64,000 nt of DNA from Gnetum montanum (Eukaryota; Streptophyta; Gnetopsida; Gnetales; Gnetaceae), in assembly GCA_015680685.1 (NCBI GenBank), contig MNCI01010025.1, positions 75,162 through 139,161 on the forward strand. The letters are read 5' to 3'. Shown here one piece after another: positions 31,231-44,053 of this stretch. The notes under the pieces were generated by a model. The model saw nothing but the letters and a program-made list of their open reading frames with translations. It searched no databases and was not told the origin of the DNA. Numbering within the stretch: the first letter of the stretch is position 1; the number at the start of each line of letters is the position of its first letter. A program made the position numbers and the translations under genes.

Positions 31231-34150
31231 CTGAATGTCAAACATAACCACATTAAGTGTCATTTGGATAAAGATGAGTAAATAATGCTAAAAGGCTATG
31301 AAATTATGCAAAAATATGCTATTCTAATGTAAAAAAAATGCAAATGGGGTCATATAGGCCTATAAAAATGTAGCGTTAGGTAGATGTGATGGAATGAAGG
31401 CTAAAAACATGGTTAAAAAAGATGTAAAAAGGTTACAATAGGTTATAAACATGGATATTTTAAGGCCATATCAGGCCATGATACTAGTTTAGAGGCTTAG
31501 TAGACTATCAAGCCAGTTTAAGGCCTTAGTGGGCCATGGTTACATAGTGTCAAATCATGGTCAGAAAAGGTCAAATACCATCATTAAATACCTATCAAAA
31601 GCTACACAAGGCTATATTGAAATAAAATTATTATTGAGGCCAAACAAGATCAACATTGCAATAATGGTTAAAATCGATCATGCTATCATAAAACAATGTT
31701 GAATAAGGTAAAGTAGGATACATATGGTGAATCTTGGTTAAAACATGGTAATAAAAGGATTGGATTTTTCTAGTTTTAGGCCTCAGTAAGCCATGGGTTT
31801 AGGCTACAAGGATATTGGGTAAGTTTGGACATAAACTGAGGTTGTTTCTAGGCTATTTTAATTGAGAAAAAAAAGGTATTGATGCTTCCATGTTGAACAC
31901 CCTCTATTTTCACATTGGCTAGTGTGGAAGGGGTGACCCCCAGCATGGATGAAACATCCATATAGTTTCTTAGGCTTTTTTTGGTCTATTTTTTTTATCT
32001 CTAATAACTTGCATATCAACAAAATTGACTAAATAAGGGAATTAAATAGTTTAAGCATTATTTTTAGCCCTTACAACCCCTCCTTAAAGCTTCAAAAATA
32101 CCTTTCACACTAGATCCATGTTGGCCACCATGGAGCCAACATGGAGACCATTGAAAGTGTGTTGTATGGATTCTAGAGGATTTAAATTTTGATTCTAGGG
32201 GCTTCCCAAGATAACATAGGATCAAATCTATCAAAATTGATCACTTTTAAGTTTAAAATGGTCAAAAAGTAGGCCTTGAAGCTTCATCCCCTTATTTCCA
32301 TGGTAGCTAGCATGGATGGAAAGGTGCGTAGTGTGGATAATATAAATTTGTGTTAAAATTGGATCAAAAAGGGTTTCATGGATATTATCCACACTTTCCA
32401 ACATGGAATAGATGATCCCTATCATGGAAGAGTTAAGGAAGCCTATTTTTGATATATTCTTTTTTTTGCAGTTTTGGTTGTGCATGTACATTTCCAAGGT
32501 TGTTAGTATCAATGGTTGAAGCCTAGGGTTAAATTTTAGTAAGTTTGAGGGTTGTAAGGTGGTGTTTGGGCCTACCCATTTTGTTCCACACTAGATCCAT
32601 GTTTCCTAGTGTGGATTAGATCCTCCCTAATATGGAGAATTAAAGGAAGCAATTTTGAGCTATTTTGGTCAACTTTTGGAAGTTTGGTGGCTTCTAGAAG
32701 TGTTGTGTTGCTACCAAAAGTCAATCTCCATGAAAATTTCATAAGTTTTGGCTTTAACTCCTTTCATCCATGCTAGGTTAAGGATGCTCAACATGGATAA
32801 GGTTCACCTCATCATGGGAAATCCTTAAGGGGTTCATTTTTGAATGTTTGGTGGCTTTTAGAAGGGCTAATAAGGTTTTGGTGCAAGAATAAGGAAATTT
32901 GTCATTATTTGAATGTTTTTGGGACTCCTCATGAACCTATCTAGACATATCCATGCTAGATCCATGTTGACTAGTGTGGATGAGGTCACCTCCAATGTGA
33001 AACAATAAAAATGTTAGATCTAGGCTCCTTTGATAGAAAATCAACCATGCATGTTAGCCTCTAGGGTGGGTTGTCAGTGTTCATTATTGAGATTTGATGT
33101 CAAAATCCATTATTTTGGAGGCTTTTAGGTAGCTAATGCAATCATCCCCTTTTTTTTGTATAATAGGCATGGTATCCTTGGTGTGAATGAGTAGGAGAAG
33201 ATAGTTTTGTCCCATTTTGACCAATTTTGTGGCACTTGGAGGCTTTGGAAATTTTTGGTAGGGTCTAGAGGTTACTAGGGTAGGTTATTAGGTCATTATT
33301 AGTCATAAATTAGGTTCTATTGCATACCCCATTGGATTCCATGCTAGCTCCATGCTAGGTACTGTGGAAAAAGGGGAGGGGGTGGGGGATTTACCAATGT
33401 GAAGAAGGCTATGGATGCAAAATTAACTTGTTTTAAGGTAAACTAATGCTACTAAAGTCTTTCAAGGAGTGTTAGGTTTTAAAAATGTGTACTAGGTGGT
33501 CAATTTTAGTAGTTTTGGTCATCCCCCACTCATCCATGCTTCCTAGCATGGATCAGGCCTTGCCAGCATGGATCCACCAAATCCTAATATTTCAACCACT
33601 TTTGACTAGATTTGGTAAGGTTTTAGGGCTACCGGGATGGCTAAAGGGGTTTTAGTTCATGTGGGCCCACTCTGGGGGTGAAATTTGGGCTATATGGGTA
33701 ATGGAAATTAAGTATGGATGTTGATCCCCTTTCTCCATGCTAGGAAGTCTAGCCCTACCATGAAAGCCCAAAATGTCAAAATTTAACAAGATCTAGCTCC
33801 TTTTCAGAGCTCGTGGTTGTATGCAGTAGGTCACAGTTGCTAGAAATGGAAAGGTAGTTAGTGTTCTAGGGTTTCAGAAGGTAGGAGACATGCATCCACA
33901 TTAGATCCATGCTACTTTGTCTGGATGCATGGGGGTTAAGGCTTAAACATGATTTTTGGTGTTCCTAGGGTTTAAAACCCCAACATTGATGGAGTTTCCA
34001 AGCTTGGAACATTAAGAATAAGGGTGTATGGTGGTGCTCACTGTCCAAATTTAAAAAATTTAAAAATTGCACTTACCTTCCATCATTCTTAGCATGGAAA
34101 AGACTTTTCCCCCTTGCACTTTAGTGCACTTTGAGTTCTAATGCATAGAA
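31231..34150. repeat. Degenerate ~190-base repeats between pol and antisense gene (C)
   Basis: Words like CCATGCTAGATCCATG followed by CTAGTGTGGAT recur near 31910, 32105, 32290, 32585, 32765, 32945, 33165, 33335, 33530, 33735, 33895 and 34080, a spacing of about 160-220 bases. TAGTTTAAGGCC-type units occur at 31480-31530 and 31780. No gene is recognisable; the 93-codon frame at 32231-32512 is not conserved. Confidence 0.6.
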
Positions 34151-34394
34151 TTGACAATAGGGGCTTAGGTGTAGGCGTTTAGGTTTTGATTTGATTTTTA
34201 TGGTTGGATTGCGAAGTGTTAGGAAACATTTATTAGTCTTCCATCATAATGAACTCCATATAGCTTTTGTAGAGATTTTTGTTTTTGCAAATTTCATCCA
34301 TCCCTAGTGTGAAAGCACTAGATCTCTCCCCCAGCCAATGTAGATACTCCAATCCTTTAGATTTTTCAACTTCCTTGGTGTTGGTGTGGCAAGG

Positions 34395-37300
34395 ATGAAG
34401 TATTGTGAAGGCAAGAGTAGAAATCAAAGGATTCATATCATAGATGAGGCTACTGGGAACATATCTAGACTTCCCAAGCCTATGTCAATTCAGACATCAT
34501 CCTCTTCTCACCAAAGGTAGGCCATTTATAGCTCTTTTTTCCAGTTTCTTAGCCATTTTCATAGTTTCCCTAGCTAGGATGGGGCTATTTTTGTTAGATC
34601 TGTTATGAGGGAATGGGTAGAATGCAATTATAAAAATCTCCTACCTCATATTTTGGCTATTTCTACATAGATCTAAGGTTATTTTGCTATTTTGGCTTTG
34701 GTAGATTTAATTTCTAAAATTAGGTTTGTTGTTTTATGTACTTTTTTCATTAATTTGGGGATGGAGCCTTTTTTGTTAGAACTAGATCTAAATATTTGTC
34801 AAAATTAAATTTTGACAAAATTATATCTCCTATTTTAATGGTTTTTACATGGTGAAATTAAATTTGGTTTTAAAAAGTTTAAGTTTTTTTAAATGTTTTT
34901 GATAAAGAAAGAAACCAAAGTTATGAATATTTTATTAAGAAAATGGCTAAATATTATTGTAATATAAGGCTACAAGATATTAAGGCTATGTTTAATCTTT
35001 CTATTAACTATCATATCATCCAATTTGGATTTGTAATGAAAATGTTATGGCTATTTTACTTAGGTTGTGTAGTTGGCTTTTTGTGTTTTTCAGATTTTCA
35101 TGGAAATTTATGAATTTTTCTCAAACAAAGGGCAATGATTTTGACTAGTTTTTGGTTATGGTTACATGGGTCTTGGTTTAAGCATTCCAACAAAGGTGGA
35201 AATACTCCGTTTGTATTTAAAATGAATTTTTTATTAAACTAGTGCAAAAAGAGATTTCAAGTGATGGCTAAGTTACTACTTGGGATTTCTTTTATTTTTT
35301 GCTAAGAAAGCTATAAGTTCTTTGTTGTGTTGATTATGGTTTAAAAAATCAAGATTTTTTGATTCCTTCCATTTTGGAATCATCAAAATCAAATTAAATT
35401 AAAGTTTTTATGAATTTTTTTACTACAATCACATAATTTAGGGCTTTTTTTGCAATGGTGAGGTTATGACTAGGTTTTCTTCATTTTTTGTCAAGTACTC
35501 TTAAAATTTTCCAATTTTCTAGTCATGGATATGTAGCTCATTATTTGAGGATTCCAAAAATGGTGGAATCATTCAATTTGGAGCTACAGTTAATTTTTGA
35601 TGAATTTTCACATGCGACCATGTGCGTAGAGGTTTTTCTTGGTTGTAACAATGTACTGCTTAGGGATGTGTAGCATGGACATGATTAGAAATTTTTGTTG
35701 TCAACTTCCCATGCTCATGGATATTTCTAAAAATAGTAACTATGATTAAAATTTGGTTTCATAAAAATATTTTACTATTTGTAGTAAGCTTTTTTTCTAT
35801 AGTTGTGTTCTAGGCTTTAAGGATATTTTGACATGATTATTTAGCTATAATGTATAATGGCTACAAGGGTTGTAACAATGCTGTTGCTAAAATATTGAAC
35901 AAATTTGAATAAACAACTTAGAGATTTTTATAGGAGCTAATTTCATCCCTAAATATGATTTTTTACAAATTTGTCAAGAAATCCTAAGTGGTTGAGATAT
36001 TTTTTTCCCATGTAGGGCCTTACTAAAATCCATACTCATCATGGTTGAGTTAGTGGGCATCCTATGTTGCATTAGCCACCATAGAGTAAACACACCATTT
36101 TCTGATATAATCATAGAGAGGAGCTCTTTGTGGTTCTAACTAGGGACAAGGGAATTCCTTACCTACATCCTACAAACATTAGTGTGATGCTATGGTTACA
36201 CTTGTTTGTTGATGTGGCTAGGGTCATAGTGGAGACATTGATGCCTCAAGCATCTAGTCTAATCATCAAGTTCATAACCAATGATTCATTACCTTGGGTG
36301 CTAGGAGAAGTAGTAGACCTCATTAGCACATGAAACGTAATGAAGATTTGGACTATGCTAGAGTACCATCAATAGTAATGATGACAATACTTTGATGGTG
36401 GCATAGAGACTCCACACATTATTTTAGAACCCACCTAACACTGTATACTATCTACAGGGGTAAGAATTTTTATTACAAAATTTTGATATTTTTGGCTTTA
36501 TTGGTTAAGTTACCTTTTCTAATTTTTCAGTTTTATGAACTTCTTGAAGGTATAAGGTCAATGATCAAGGCTTGATCACTACTGATCAAACCTTGGTGGT
36601 GGCTTAAACCATCTTAGATGTATTTACCAAGGTCCCCTAGATCAAAATTATTGTGTATGAATAGTTAAGAGAGGACTTTGATAGATACACTAAAGGTTTC
36701 AATCTTATCTACAAGAAGCATATGGTCAACAAGATGGTATACAAGTGGTGGATGGGCTCCAAGAGTACTAAGGATCAGACCTTTGTAGGTAGGACCTCTA
36801 CATAAACCACATCAAGTAACAAGAAGAAAGGTAAATAAAAGAGTTGTAATGCCTAATACTTTATGGTTACTAAATTTTTAAGTGTTCTATCATTTTAACT
36901 AGTTGTTAGACATACCTATGCTGATACTAAACATTTGTTGTTGGCTTGCAAGACCTTCCACCTCTCCTAACATCACCTTATTAGTTTCAAGACATCATGA
37001 GAATACCCTTATCCTAAAATTTTATGAAGTTATACTAGCATGGGAGTGACCAAGGGGATAGGCACCTAGGTACATTCACACAAACATTGAGCATGTGGGT
37101 TTTCTTGATGTGTCCATGGCCCCTATCCCTTTCATCCTAACTATAGAGATGTTGAACATCATTGAATCTTTCGACAAAGAATTTGATCATTCTAGCACCA
37201 TAGTTCAAGGCATTTCAATCATCATACCCATCAATGAGGGCACCATTTGCAACTTTTTTAGTGTTCCTACTGAGAAGAAAAAGGTTTTCACAAGAATAGT

Positions 37301-39727
37301 GAAGGAAGTGGGCCATCGTGAGGATGTTTTGGAATGGTCCAGTGCTAGTAAGGTCCATTTTAGGCTTTTTGTAGATGGATTCATGAATCTCAAAGCAAAT
37401 GCATCCTCTCCTTTATTTGGATTTCATGTGTTTCCTAACCTACTATCATGTAAGAAAGTAATTAGCATCACACAAGGATGGACCTTTAAGAAGGTCCTAA
37501 TAGAGTATACCATATTCAATTGGGTAGCTTCCTTAGCTACTAGGCTTCTAGAGGGGATTCTCAAACTCTATGATGATACCTCTACCATAATCTACATGCA
37601 TTTTGAAATCTTTGTATGTTATTTAAAGATGTTTGAATAGTTTCTAGTGATGTGAATGAATGGACAATGGATGTCCTAGGATCTAGACAAGCTTTCTAGG
37701 CATTGGATAAAGCATATTTATCCAACCATGCAAGCCCAAAACCCACTAGATGAGATGGATGATTTGTTGTTTATTAACACCAAGGATCTTGGTGGTAGGT
37801 AGTGTGAATCCCCTAACAACATGGATAAGGAGCCCTTGATAGTCCCAAAGAACATCCTAGTGACTTGATAGTTATGTAGAGAGGGTACAAGGGTAGCTAA
37901 AGCCAAGCTTGAAAGGCCTTGAGAGGAAGCACCGCTAGTGTTGGAGCAACTCATCCAAAAGAAGCTTATGTTTAATCTTAAAAAATCACATGAGGCAGTC
38001 ATAGGTAAGTTTTATCTATGTTTGGTTATTATATGTTTTAAGAATTATGGCTATGTTATGGTTTCATGTTCTAATTGGTTTTTTATATGCTATGGTTGTA
38101 GATTAGCATTAGGACATGGCAACCAAAGCTACCATGAAGGAGGAAGCACAAAGGCATGAAATGACCAAAGTGGAGGAAGAACAAAGACATGTAGAGGAGG
38201 CACTCTTATAATAGCATGAGGCTAAAGGGCTAGCCAACATAGGTATAAATGATCTAGACACCTTGTTTGGTTAGGTAGTACTAGGTGCATCCCCTGTCAT
38301 CATCCTAAAGGAGGAGGAGAAGGAAGAGGTAGGTATGCACATGTCTTAATGATTCTTGTTATATCTTATGATTTTAGGTTTGGTTTTTTTTCTAGCCATT
38401 TGATTATTTTTGTGATTAAAATAGTTCATGAGCCACCGAAAGAGGTTCCTACACCTACATTTCATGTTAAACCATGGGTAGAGGTCTTGGAGAAGATGGA
38501 GTTCATCTAGGGGATGACTAAGGACATCATCGACTAGTTATAATAAGTTGCACCCAAGATAGGTAAGAACTTTATTTTCTATGCCTTAGTTTCTTTTCTA
38601 TGTCATAGGTTGTGTTTATGTTATGGATATCTTAGGTTGTAAACTATATTTATGATTGTATTTTATGATTATGTGTTACCTATAGTGCCATCTATAGAGT
38701 GGGACCCTAGCCAAGACATAGAGTTTTACTTCTTATCACAGCTTCTCTCCAATGTATAGAGTGTCCCATTCAAGTCATATGAAGATGCTACTAATGTAGC
38801 AATTTTGTATTCAAAAACATTCTAGGAGATAGAGAGGTCCAAAAAATCCTTATGGAAGTAGGTTGTGGCCTTAAGGATGGAGACCTAGTGGTAGGGAGAG
38901 GTGATTAGGGATCTCTAGAAATGCAAGGTCTTTGTGGAAGCCCAAGTGGCTAACTTAGAAAACTTGCAGACCAAAGAGATCACATGGGTTCACTACTTGC
39001 ATACCATCCATGAAAATGTGGCACTCTCATGGGAGATGGTAGAGTAGTAGATGTAGATGGATCTCATCTCCCAAAAGATAAAGGATTGGAAAGATCACTA
39101 TGCATGGATCTTAGAGTGGGGCAACACATAAAAGGACCATCAACAATAGTATAACGTTGATCAAGAGGCCTACTTAAATTGGCTCAAAGAGGAGTCAATT
39201 GAATGTTGCAAGAGGGACCTGTTCACTTAGGGAATTCAGGTAGAGAACACCTAAAAGCTTATTGAATGCACTTTCATGGTGGAAAAATCTCCTACTCCTC
39301 AAAGCACCACTATTGTAGGCAATTATTTTATGACTACCATCACTTGGAAACAAGATTCTTAGACTAAGGTTGATAAAATTAACATCCTCACAAGCATTGA
39401 TCTTGGAGATATTGACTAGGTGAATATGATGGAAGATCAAATTCTTCATCATTTGGAGAATGACCTTTAGCTTCAAGCCCCAAAGGATATGGAGTTAGAT
39501 TCTTTATAGGTTTGATGTATTCTATGTTTTAGTTTTTGGTCTTGTTTAAGTCAAAGTTTTAGTTTTTGATTATTTATTAGCTTTGTGTTATTTTATTTTA
39601 GGCATCAAGAGATATCAATGGCCCCAGGGGTGAGGGTGTGGATGATCCACCACTTCCTATTGTTGATGTCCTTTACCATCCTCCATCTACCTACCTCATC
39701 TTGTTTTCTACATGGTTTTTTTGTTGA
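34395..39727 (+). pseudogene. Spliced antisense gene of element C, unknown product
   Basis: Eight proposed exons: 34395-34516, 36016-36459, 36531-36830, 36953-38004, 38102-38328, 38425-38562, 38686-39509 and 39602-39727 (TGA). The seven introns are AT-rich with GT/AG ends (mostly GTAAG, GTAGG or GTAAA donors; TTTCAG, TTGTAG or ATTTTAG acceptors), 71-128 bases except the first, about 1.5 kb. Exon 4 has the longest uninterrupted frame of the window (37095-37640, 181 codons; MLNIIESFDKEF, VQGISIIIPINEG, NFFSVP). Exon 5 is Glu/Lys-rich (TKVEEEQRHVEE); exon 7 is Gln/Trp/Glu-rich and likely helical. Every exon has a partner in A. The pattern around exon 4 (VxGxxI...I..FFSVP) recalls plant transposon-associated proteins of the 'putative plant transposon' type, a weak resemblance only. 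Some TAG stops remain. Confidence 0.75.
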
Positions 39728-39949
39728 TGGATATTATTATCCAAGACTATGTTGTGGATGATTATTAGTTTTTGGACATTCTTACCACACAGTGTGGCCA
39801 TTTCTATCTATGTTATAACCATTTTAAATTTTAAATTTTGGTTGTATTTTTGGATATATATTGTTATAGTGATATAAAAATTGTATATGGCTATGTTTAT
39901 TTTGGCTATAAAGTTAAACATCCAAATGATGTGATTATAGTATAAACGT

Positions 39950-40170
39950 AAATAGGATAGAAGAGATACTTGAGAGTTTTAGGCCATGGCGAGAATAAGT
40001 TGCTAATGTGTTTTACCAATTTATGGCCATGGTAGGTCATGTTACATTGTCAATTTTAGTCCACGAGGGCCCCATGATGTCACTGCTTTGCTAGTTTAAG
40101 ACCATGACAAGTGATTCATATGTTTGCACTACTATTTTTAGGCCATTGTAGGCCTACATTGAAAAGGAAC
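39950..40170. repeat. TAGTTTTAGGCCAT repeats between antisense gene and protease (C)
   Basis: GAGTTTTAGGCCATGGCGAG, CCAATTTATGGCCATGG, CTAGTTTAAGACCATGAC and ATTTTTAGGCCATTGTAGG recur at about 50-60 bases. Same motif and same position relative to the antisense gene as 13283-13600 in A. 39728-39949 and 40171-40430 hold no recognisable gene. Confidence 0.65.
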
Positions 40171-40429
40171 TCATATTTTTTGGTGATTTTTTGTTTTAAA
40201 GTTTTTTATGGGCTTTCTAATTTATATCATGCTAAATAAGAAAAATAAATAAATAAAAAGGCCATCATAAATAGAAATGAAAATAAACATAAGTCTCTAG
40301 GCTACATGATAAAAAGGTTGAAACAAAGAAAATGAAAATGCTCAACAACCAACAAAAAAAGTCTAGGTTAACTAGCTATCGATGCATGGCTACAAAGGTT
40401 ACAAAGGCATAGTATGGAAGGATCAAGGG

Positions 40430-41275
40430 TGCACCTCTCTTGTGCAAGCTTTTCTTAATCTTTGGCAGTTTAGAAAATGTGTAAGGCCTACTTTGTAAAA
40501 GTTTGTATTCTCCATCCTCTTCACTGATGATGTCGAAGGGAACCTCTTCCTAGAATATTTCCTATTGTTTATTGTTGTTTCTTTTGGTTTTTTCTACTCT
40601 CTTGGCCTGCTAGACTTTGTGGTTGGAAGGTTCCTCTTGAAACTCAACTTCAAAGTCGTACCTTAGATGTACATTGTTGATAGTCATGGGAACTATGTTA
40701 TCACCATGCATATAAGGAAGATGAATTTCTTGGTGGATAGGTGAAGACATAGCCTATAACTAAGCCAACCAAGGGCTTCCTAGGATAAGGTTAAACCTTG
40801 GCATCTCCTCCACCACCAAGAAATTAACAATTGTGGGGATTTTCTCTCCTATCACAAAGTCTAAGGAGATATATCCCTTGATAGAAACCCTTGATCCATT
40901 AAAGGACTTGAGATCTATGATTTTCATATGTTGTATTTTCTTAGTCAAGCCTAGGCACTCAAAAATGATGCATGAGATAATGTTTTTTGTGTCACCATCG
41001 TTAACATGCACTTGATGCACCTTGTATTTCCCTAAGTGTATGGTTATGAAAATAGAAGCCTTGGTCATTTTGCCATTTTGGTGGCTAATCTTGACCTGAC
41101 TATAACTAAACACTACTGATGTTAACTTATTTTCCCTTAGTGAAGAAGGAACCATTATCACATGGATGATTTCCTTGTTAGTGAGGATTTCCTCACTAAT
41201 GGGAATAGAAGTCAAGATTTTGACAAGTGCTGCACAATGTGTAGTAGAAGTCATGATTAAATCATATAAGCTCAA
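40430..41275 (-). pseudogene. Pre-protease segment and retropepsin of element C
   Basis: A 171-codon open frame (41275-40760) starts with MSLYDLIMTSTTHCAAL and contains VHVNDGDTKNIISCIIF (active-site region), LKSFNGSRVSIKGYI (flap) and EEMPRFNLILGSPWLA. The downstream part to 40430 is a Lys/Glu-rich linker with stops. This is the least damaged sense domain in C. The active-site motif is DGDT rather than the usual DG(S/A)S/T. Confidence 0.8.
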
Positions 41276-44053
41276 GGTTGTATTTTTCTATTTGAAGAAA
41301 TATTTAACATAATCCATTTCATTGAGAAAATTTTTATCATTGGCCATGTGCTTATCACTGCAATTGTGCTTTACCTCCTCCATGCATCCAAAAGTATGAA
41401 CTTTAGCCATAGGTTGTTGTTGTTGGGATCTCTCCTCTTTCTTTTGGTTTTGGGTTCTAGGGTTCTCTTGTGGTTTGGAAGTTGAGGAAGAATGGGGAAA
41501 GGAGGTCATGGGTATAGACAATATGAGAGTGGGCTTCAGTGAGTCCACTTCCTTCTGTGCCTTAGTTTGATTTTCACCCTTGTTATTAAGCTTTTCTTAT
41601 GCTTCTTCGTCTTCTTGGTTGTCATTTGTTGGTTGTAAGGAAGAGGTTGTAGCATTGGCCACCATAGGAGGTTTTTGTGTGGTTATGATGATCAATTGGG
41701 CTATGGTTGGTTGGGGAACCTTAATGACAAAGGGCTTCCTTGAAGGTGCTCATGATGATAGTCTCACAACAAAGGGGATCTTGAGCTAGTGGAAGTTGAA
41801 GAGGCCCTTTCATTATGAGGGGGTACCTAGATCACAATGGTTCCCTTACTAGTCTCCAATTATTATTGATGTTAAATTTCATTATAACATAAGGGATATT
41901 ATTAGCATTCAACGGGTTCTTGTACACTTTCATCAACTAATTCTATGGTTGGATCAGGTTAGAGGCATCTAGGTCAAACTCTTCCTTATCTATCATTTTT
42001 TATAGGTCATCCTTTAGCATAAGGAAAAAATCTATTTCATAACTAGGTAGCTGGTGATAGTGGAAAAAGAAGTCTAGCTTAAAGTACCTAAGTAGTTGAG
42101 GGTCATTCTTTGTTGATCAAGTGGGATCTTTGGCTATTTTTCATAGTTGCTCATGCTTCTTTCGAGTGGCTTCATTCTTTTTCATATATTGTATGCACCC
42201 ACTCTTCAATAGTTGATCTAATAATTTAGATGGCTTAAAAAATAAACTAATGTATTTTTTCCTATCCTTCTACTCAAAGTTTGGTCTAGGAGTAGTTGAT
42301 TTAGTGGCCCTAGAGGCTAATGGTTGATTGTCTTAGTTGTTAGCAAGGGCTTTTGGTGGGTTGGCCTTTGGTCCCTAGTTAGTTGTTTTGGTCTCTTTCA
42401 TTATGGTTGCTACAACTACATTTTTTTTTCTTAAATCGTCTCTCTTTTTCCATCTATGTGTGTTGATTCTTGTATTCCACACAAGAAAGGTTGTGGCTAG
42501 GTTCTGTGACATCTTCTATGTTTTTGGTTTGGGAAAATGCTAGAATAAGTGACCATGGATCATGGTGATACAAATTGGACTTGATAAAGTCATTAACCAT
42601 CCCATTGAATATAGCAAAAATGTGGGTTTCAACTTTAGGCTCTAGTATCTCATTGAGTAGAGCATTCCATTGTTGGATGATCTTCTGCATGAGTTCGAGG
42701 GATCCCTGCTTGACCTTCATCAGTTGGTCAAGCATAGTGTTTGGATTGAAGTTATACTTGAAGTGGTTAATGAATTGTACTATCAAGTTTTTAAGAGAGG
42801 ATATAGATCCCCTTGATAAGGTACCATACTAGTCAAGTGTTTTCCTTATCAAAGACATAGGGAAGATCCTCATTATGGTGTGTGTCCATGATTGCAATAG
42901 TAAGCACTCAAAGAAAAAAATAATGAGGTTAGCATTAGGATCACCTTCTATATTATACTTTCTAAATTAAGAGATGGGAAAACTAGGAGGGAGCATCAAG
43001 GATGGGACCACAAGATTGATGGGATCATCCTTGTAGAAGTCGATGAACTTGATGCTTTGAGATGTAGAGGCTATAAGACTATTCAAATCCTCTTTCAAGT
43101 CCTAGATCATTTAAAAGGCCTAATCTAGGCCCTGTGGTGGCCTTGTCAACTATTGGGTTTTTACAAATGGTTGTGGGGGTTGTTGGGAGGCCTATGGTCT
43201 TGCTATTAGTTGTTGTATGGAGGGGAGAGGTTGCACTATAGCTATAGTTGGTGGACCAAACAAGGAGAAAGATGCTTGTGCTAGTCTATGGGGCACAAAT
43301 GGAATGAAGGGGTCATGTAGTCCTTGGGTTGCTCAGGGTTCCATGGTGAGTCCTACTTAGTTGGTCAATAGGTTTGTGGTGGTGACAAACATTGTCGATG
43401 TCCACATAGATTGGGGATATGTGGAGAAAGACATGGAGAGGTTATAGGTTGTTGGTTGTGGCATCGACTAGCTCTAATGTGTAGCTATGACCGGTATGAA
43501 ATCAAATAGGGTTAGATAAGGAGTTGATGAAGGTGGTAAAACATGTTCTACGAAAGAAATTAAAGGGTTGAGGGTAGGCCCTATTATCTTAGGATTAGCT
43601 TCCTAGAAAATGGCATCAATGACATTTTTGGGCTTAGATTCCATCATGAATTCATCTTCCTTGTTTGGCTGTCCATTCAAGGAAAACTTTTCATCCTATT
43701 CTTCCATATCAATCAAGTGAGGTAGGATGCTAGCATGTACATTACAGAGAAGTATTTGGTTATACTAGGATGGAATATATTCCTTCCCATTGTGATGTAT
43801 GAGCTCAAATTCTCTCTTGGCTTCTACTTCTATTCATGGAATTAGCATGCTTCCTCGATCATGTCAAAAATGAAGTTGTATTACTCTTCATTTATTATTG
43901 AGAACTCAAGACTCTTCCTCCTAAGTTTTAAAGATTGTATGCATTCAACCACCATGGGGTCCTTGGCATCATATAGCCTTACAACTTGGTGGTTGGACTT
44001 CTCATTGGTGGAATTGAAGGGCAACTTGGTCAGTTGTTTGAAAGACATAGCTA
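41276..44053 (-). pseudogene. gag: Gag of element C
   Basis: Likely start at ATG 44053 (MSFKQLTKLPFNS). The conserved gag domain spans about 43030-42454 and includes IVQFINHFKYNFNPNTMLDQLM and KQGSLELMQKIIQQW, parallel to A's MMHFKYKLKLKTTLDQLM and MKQDPLELVQKFIQHW. A Ser/Gln/Lys-rich part follows (41548-41288). Numerous stops. 43061-43860 encodes a low-complexity Pro/Thr-rich N-terminal part on the minus strand, as in A. Confidence 0.8.
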
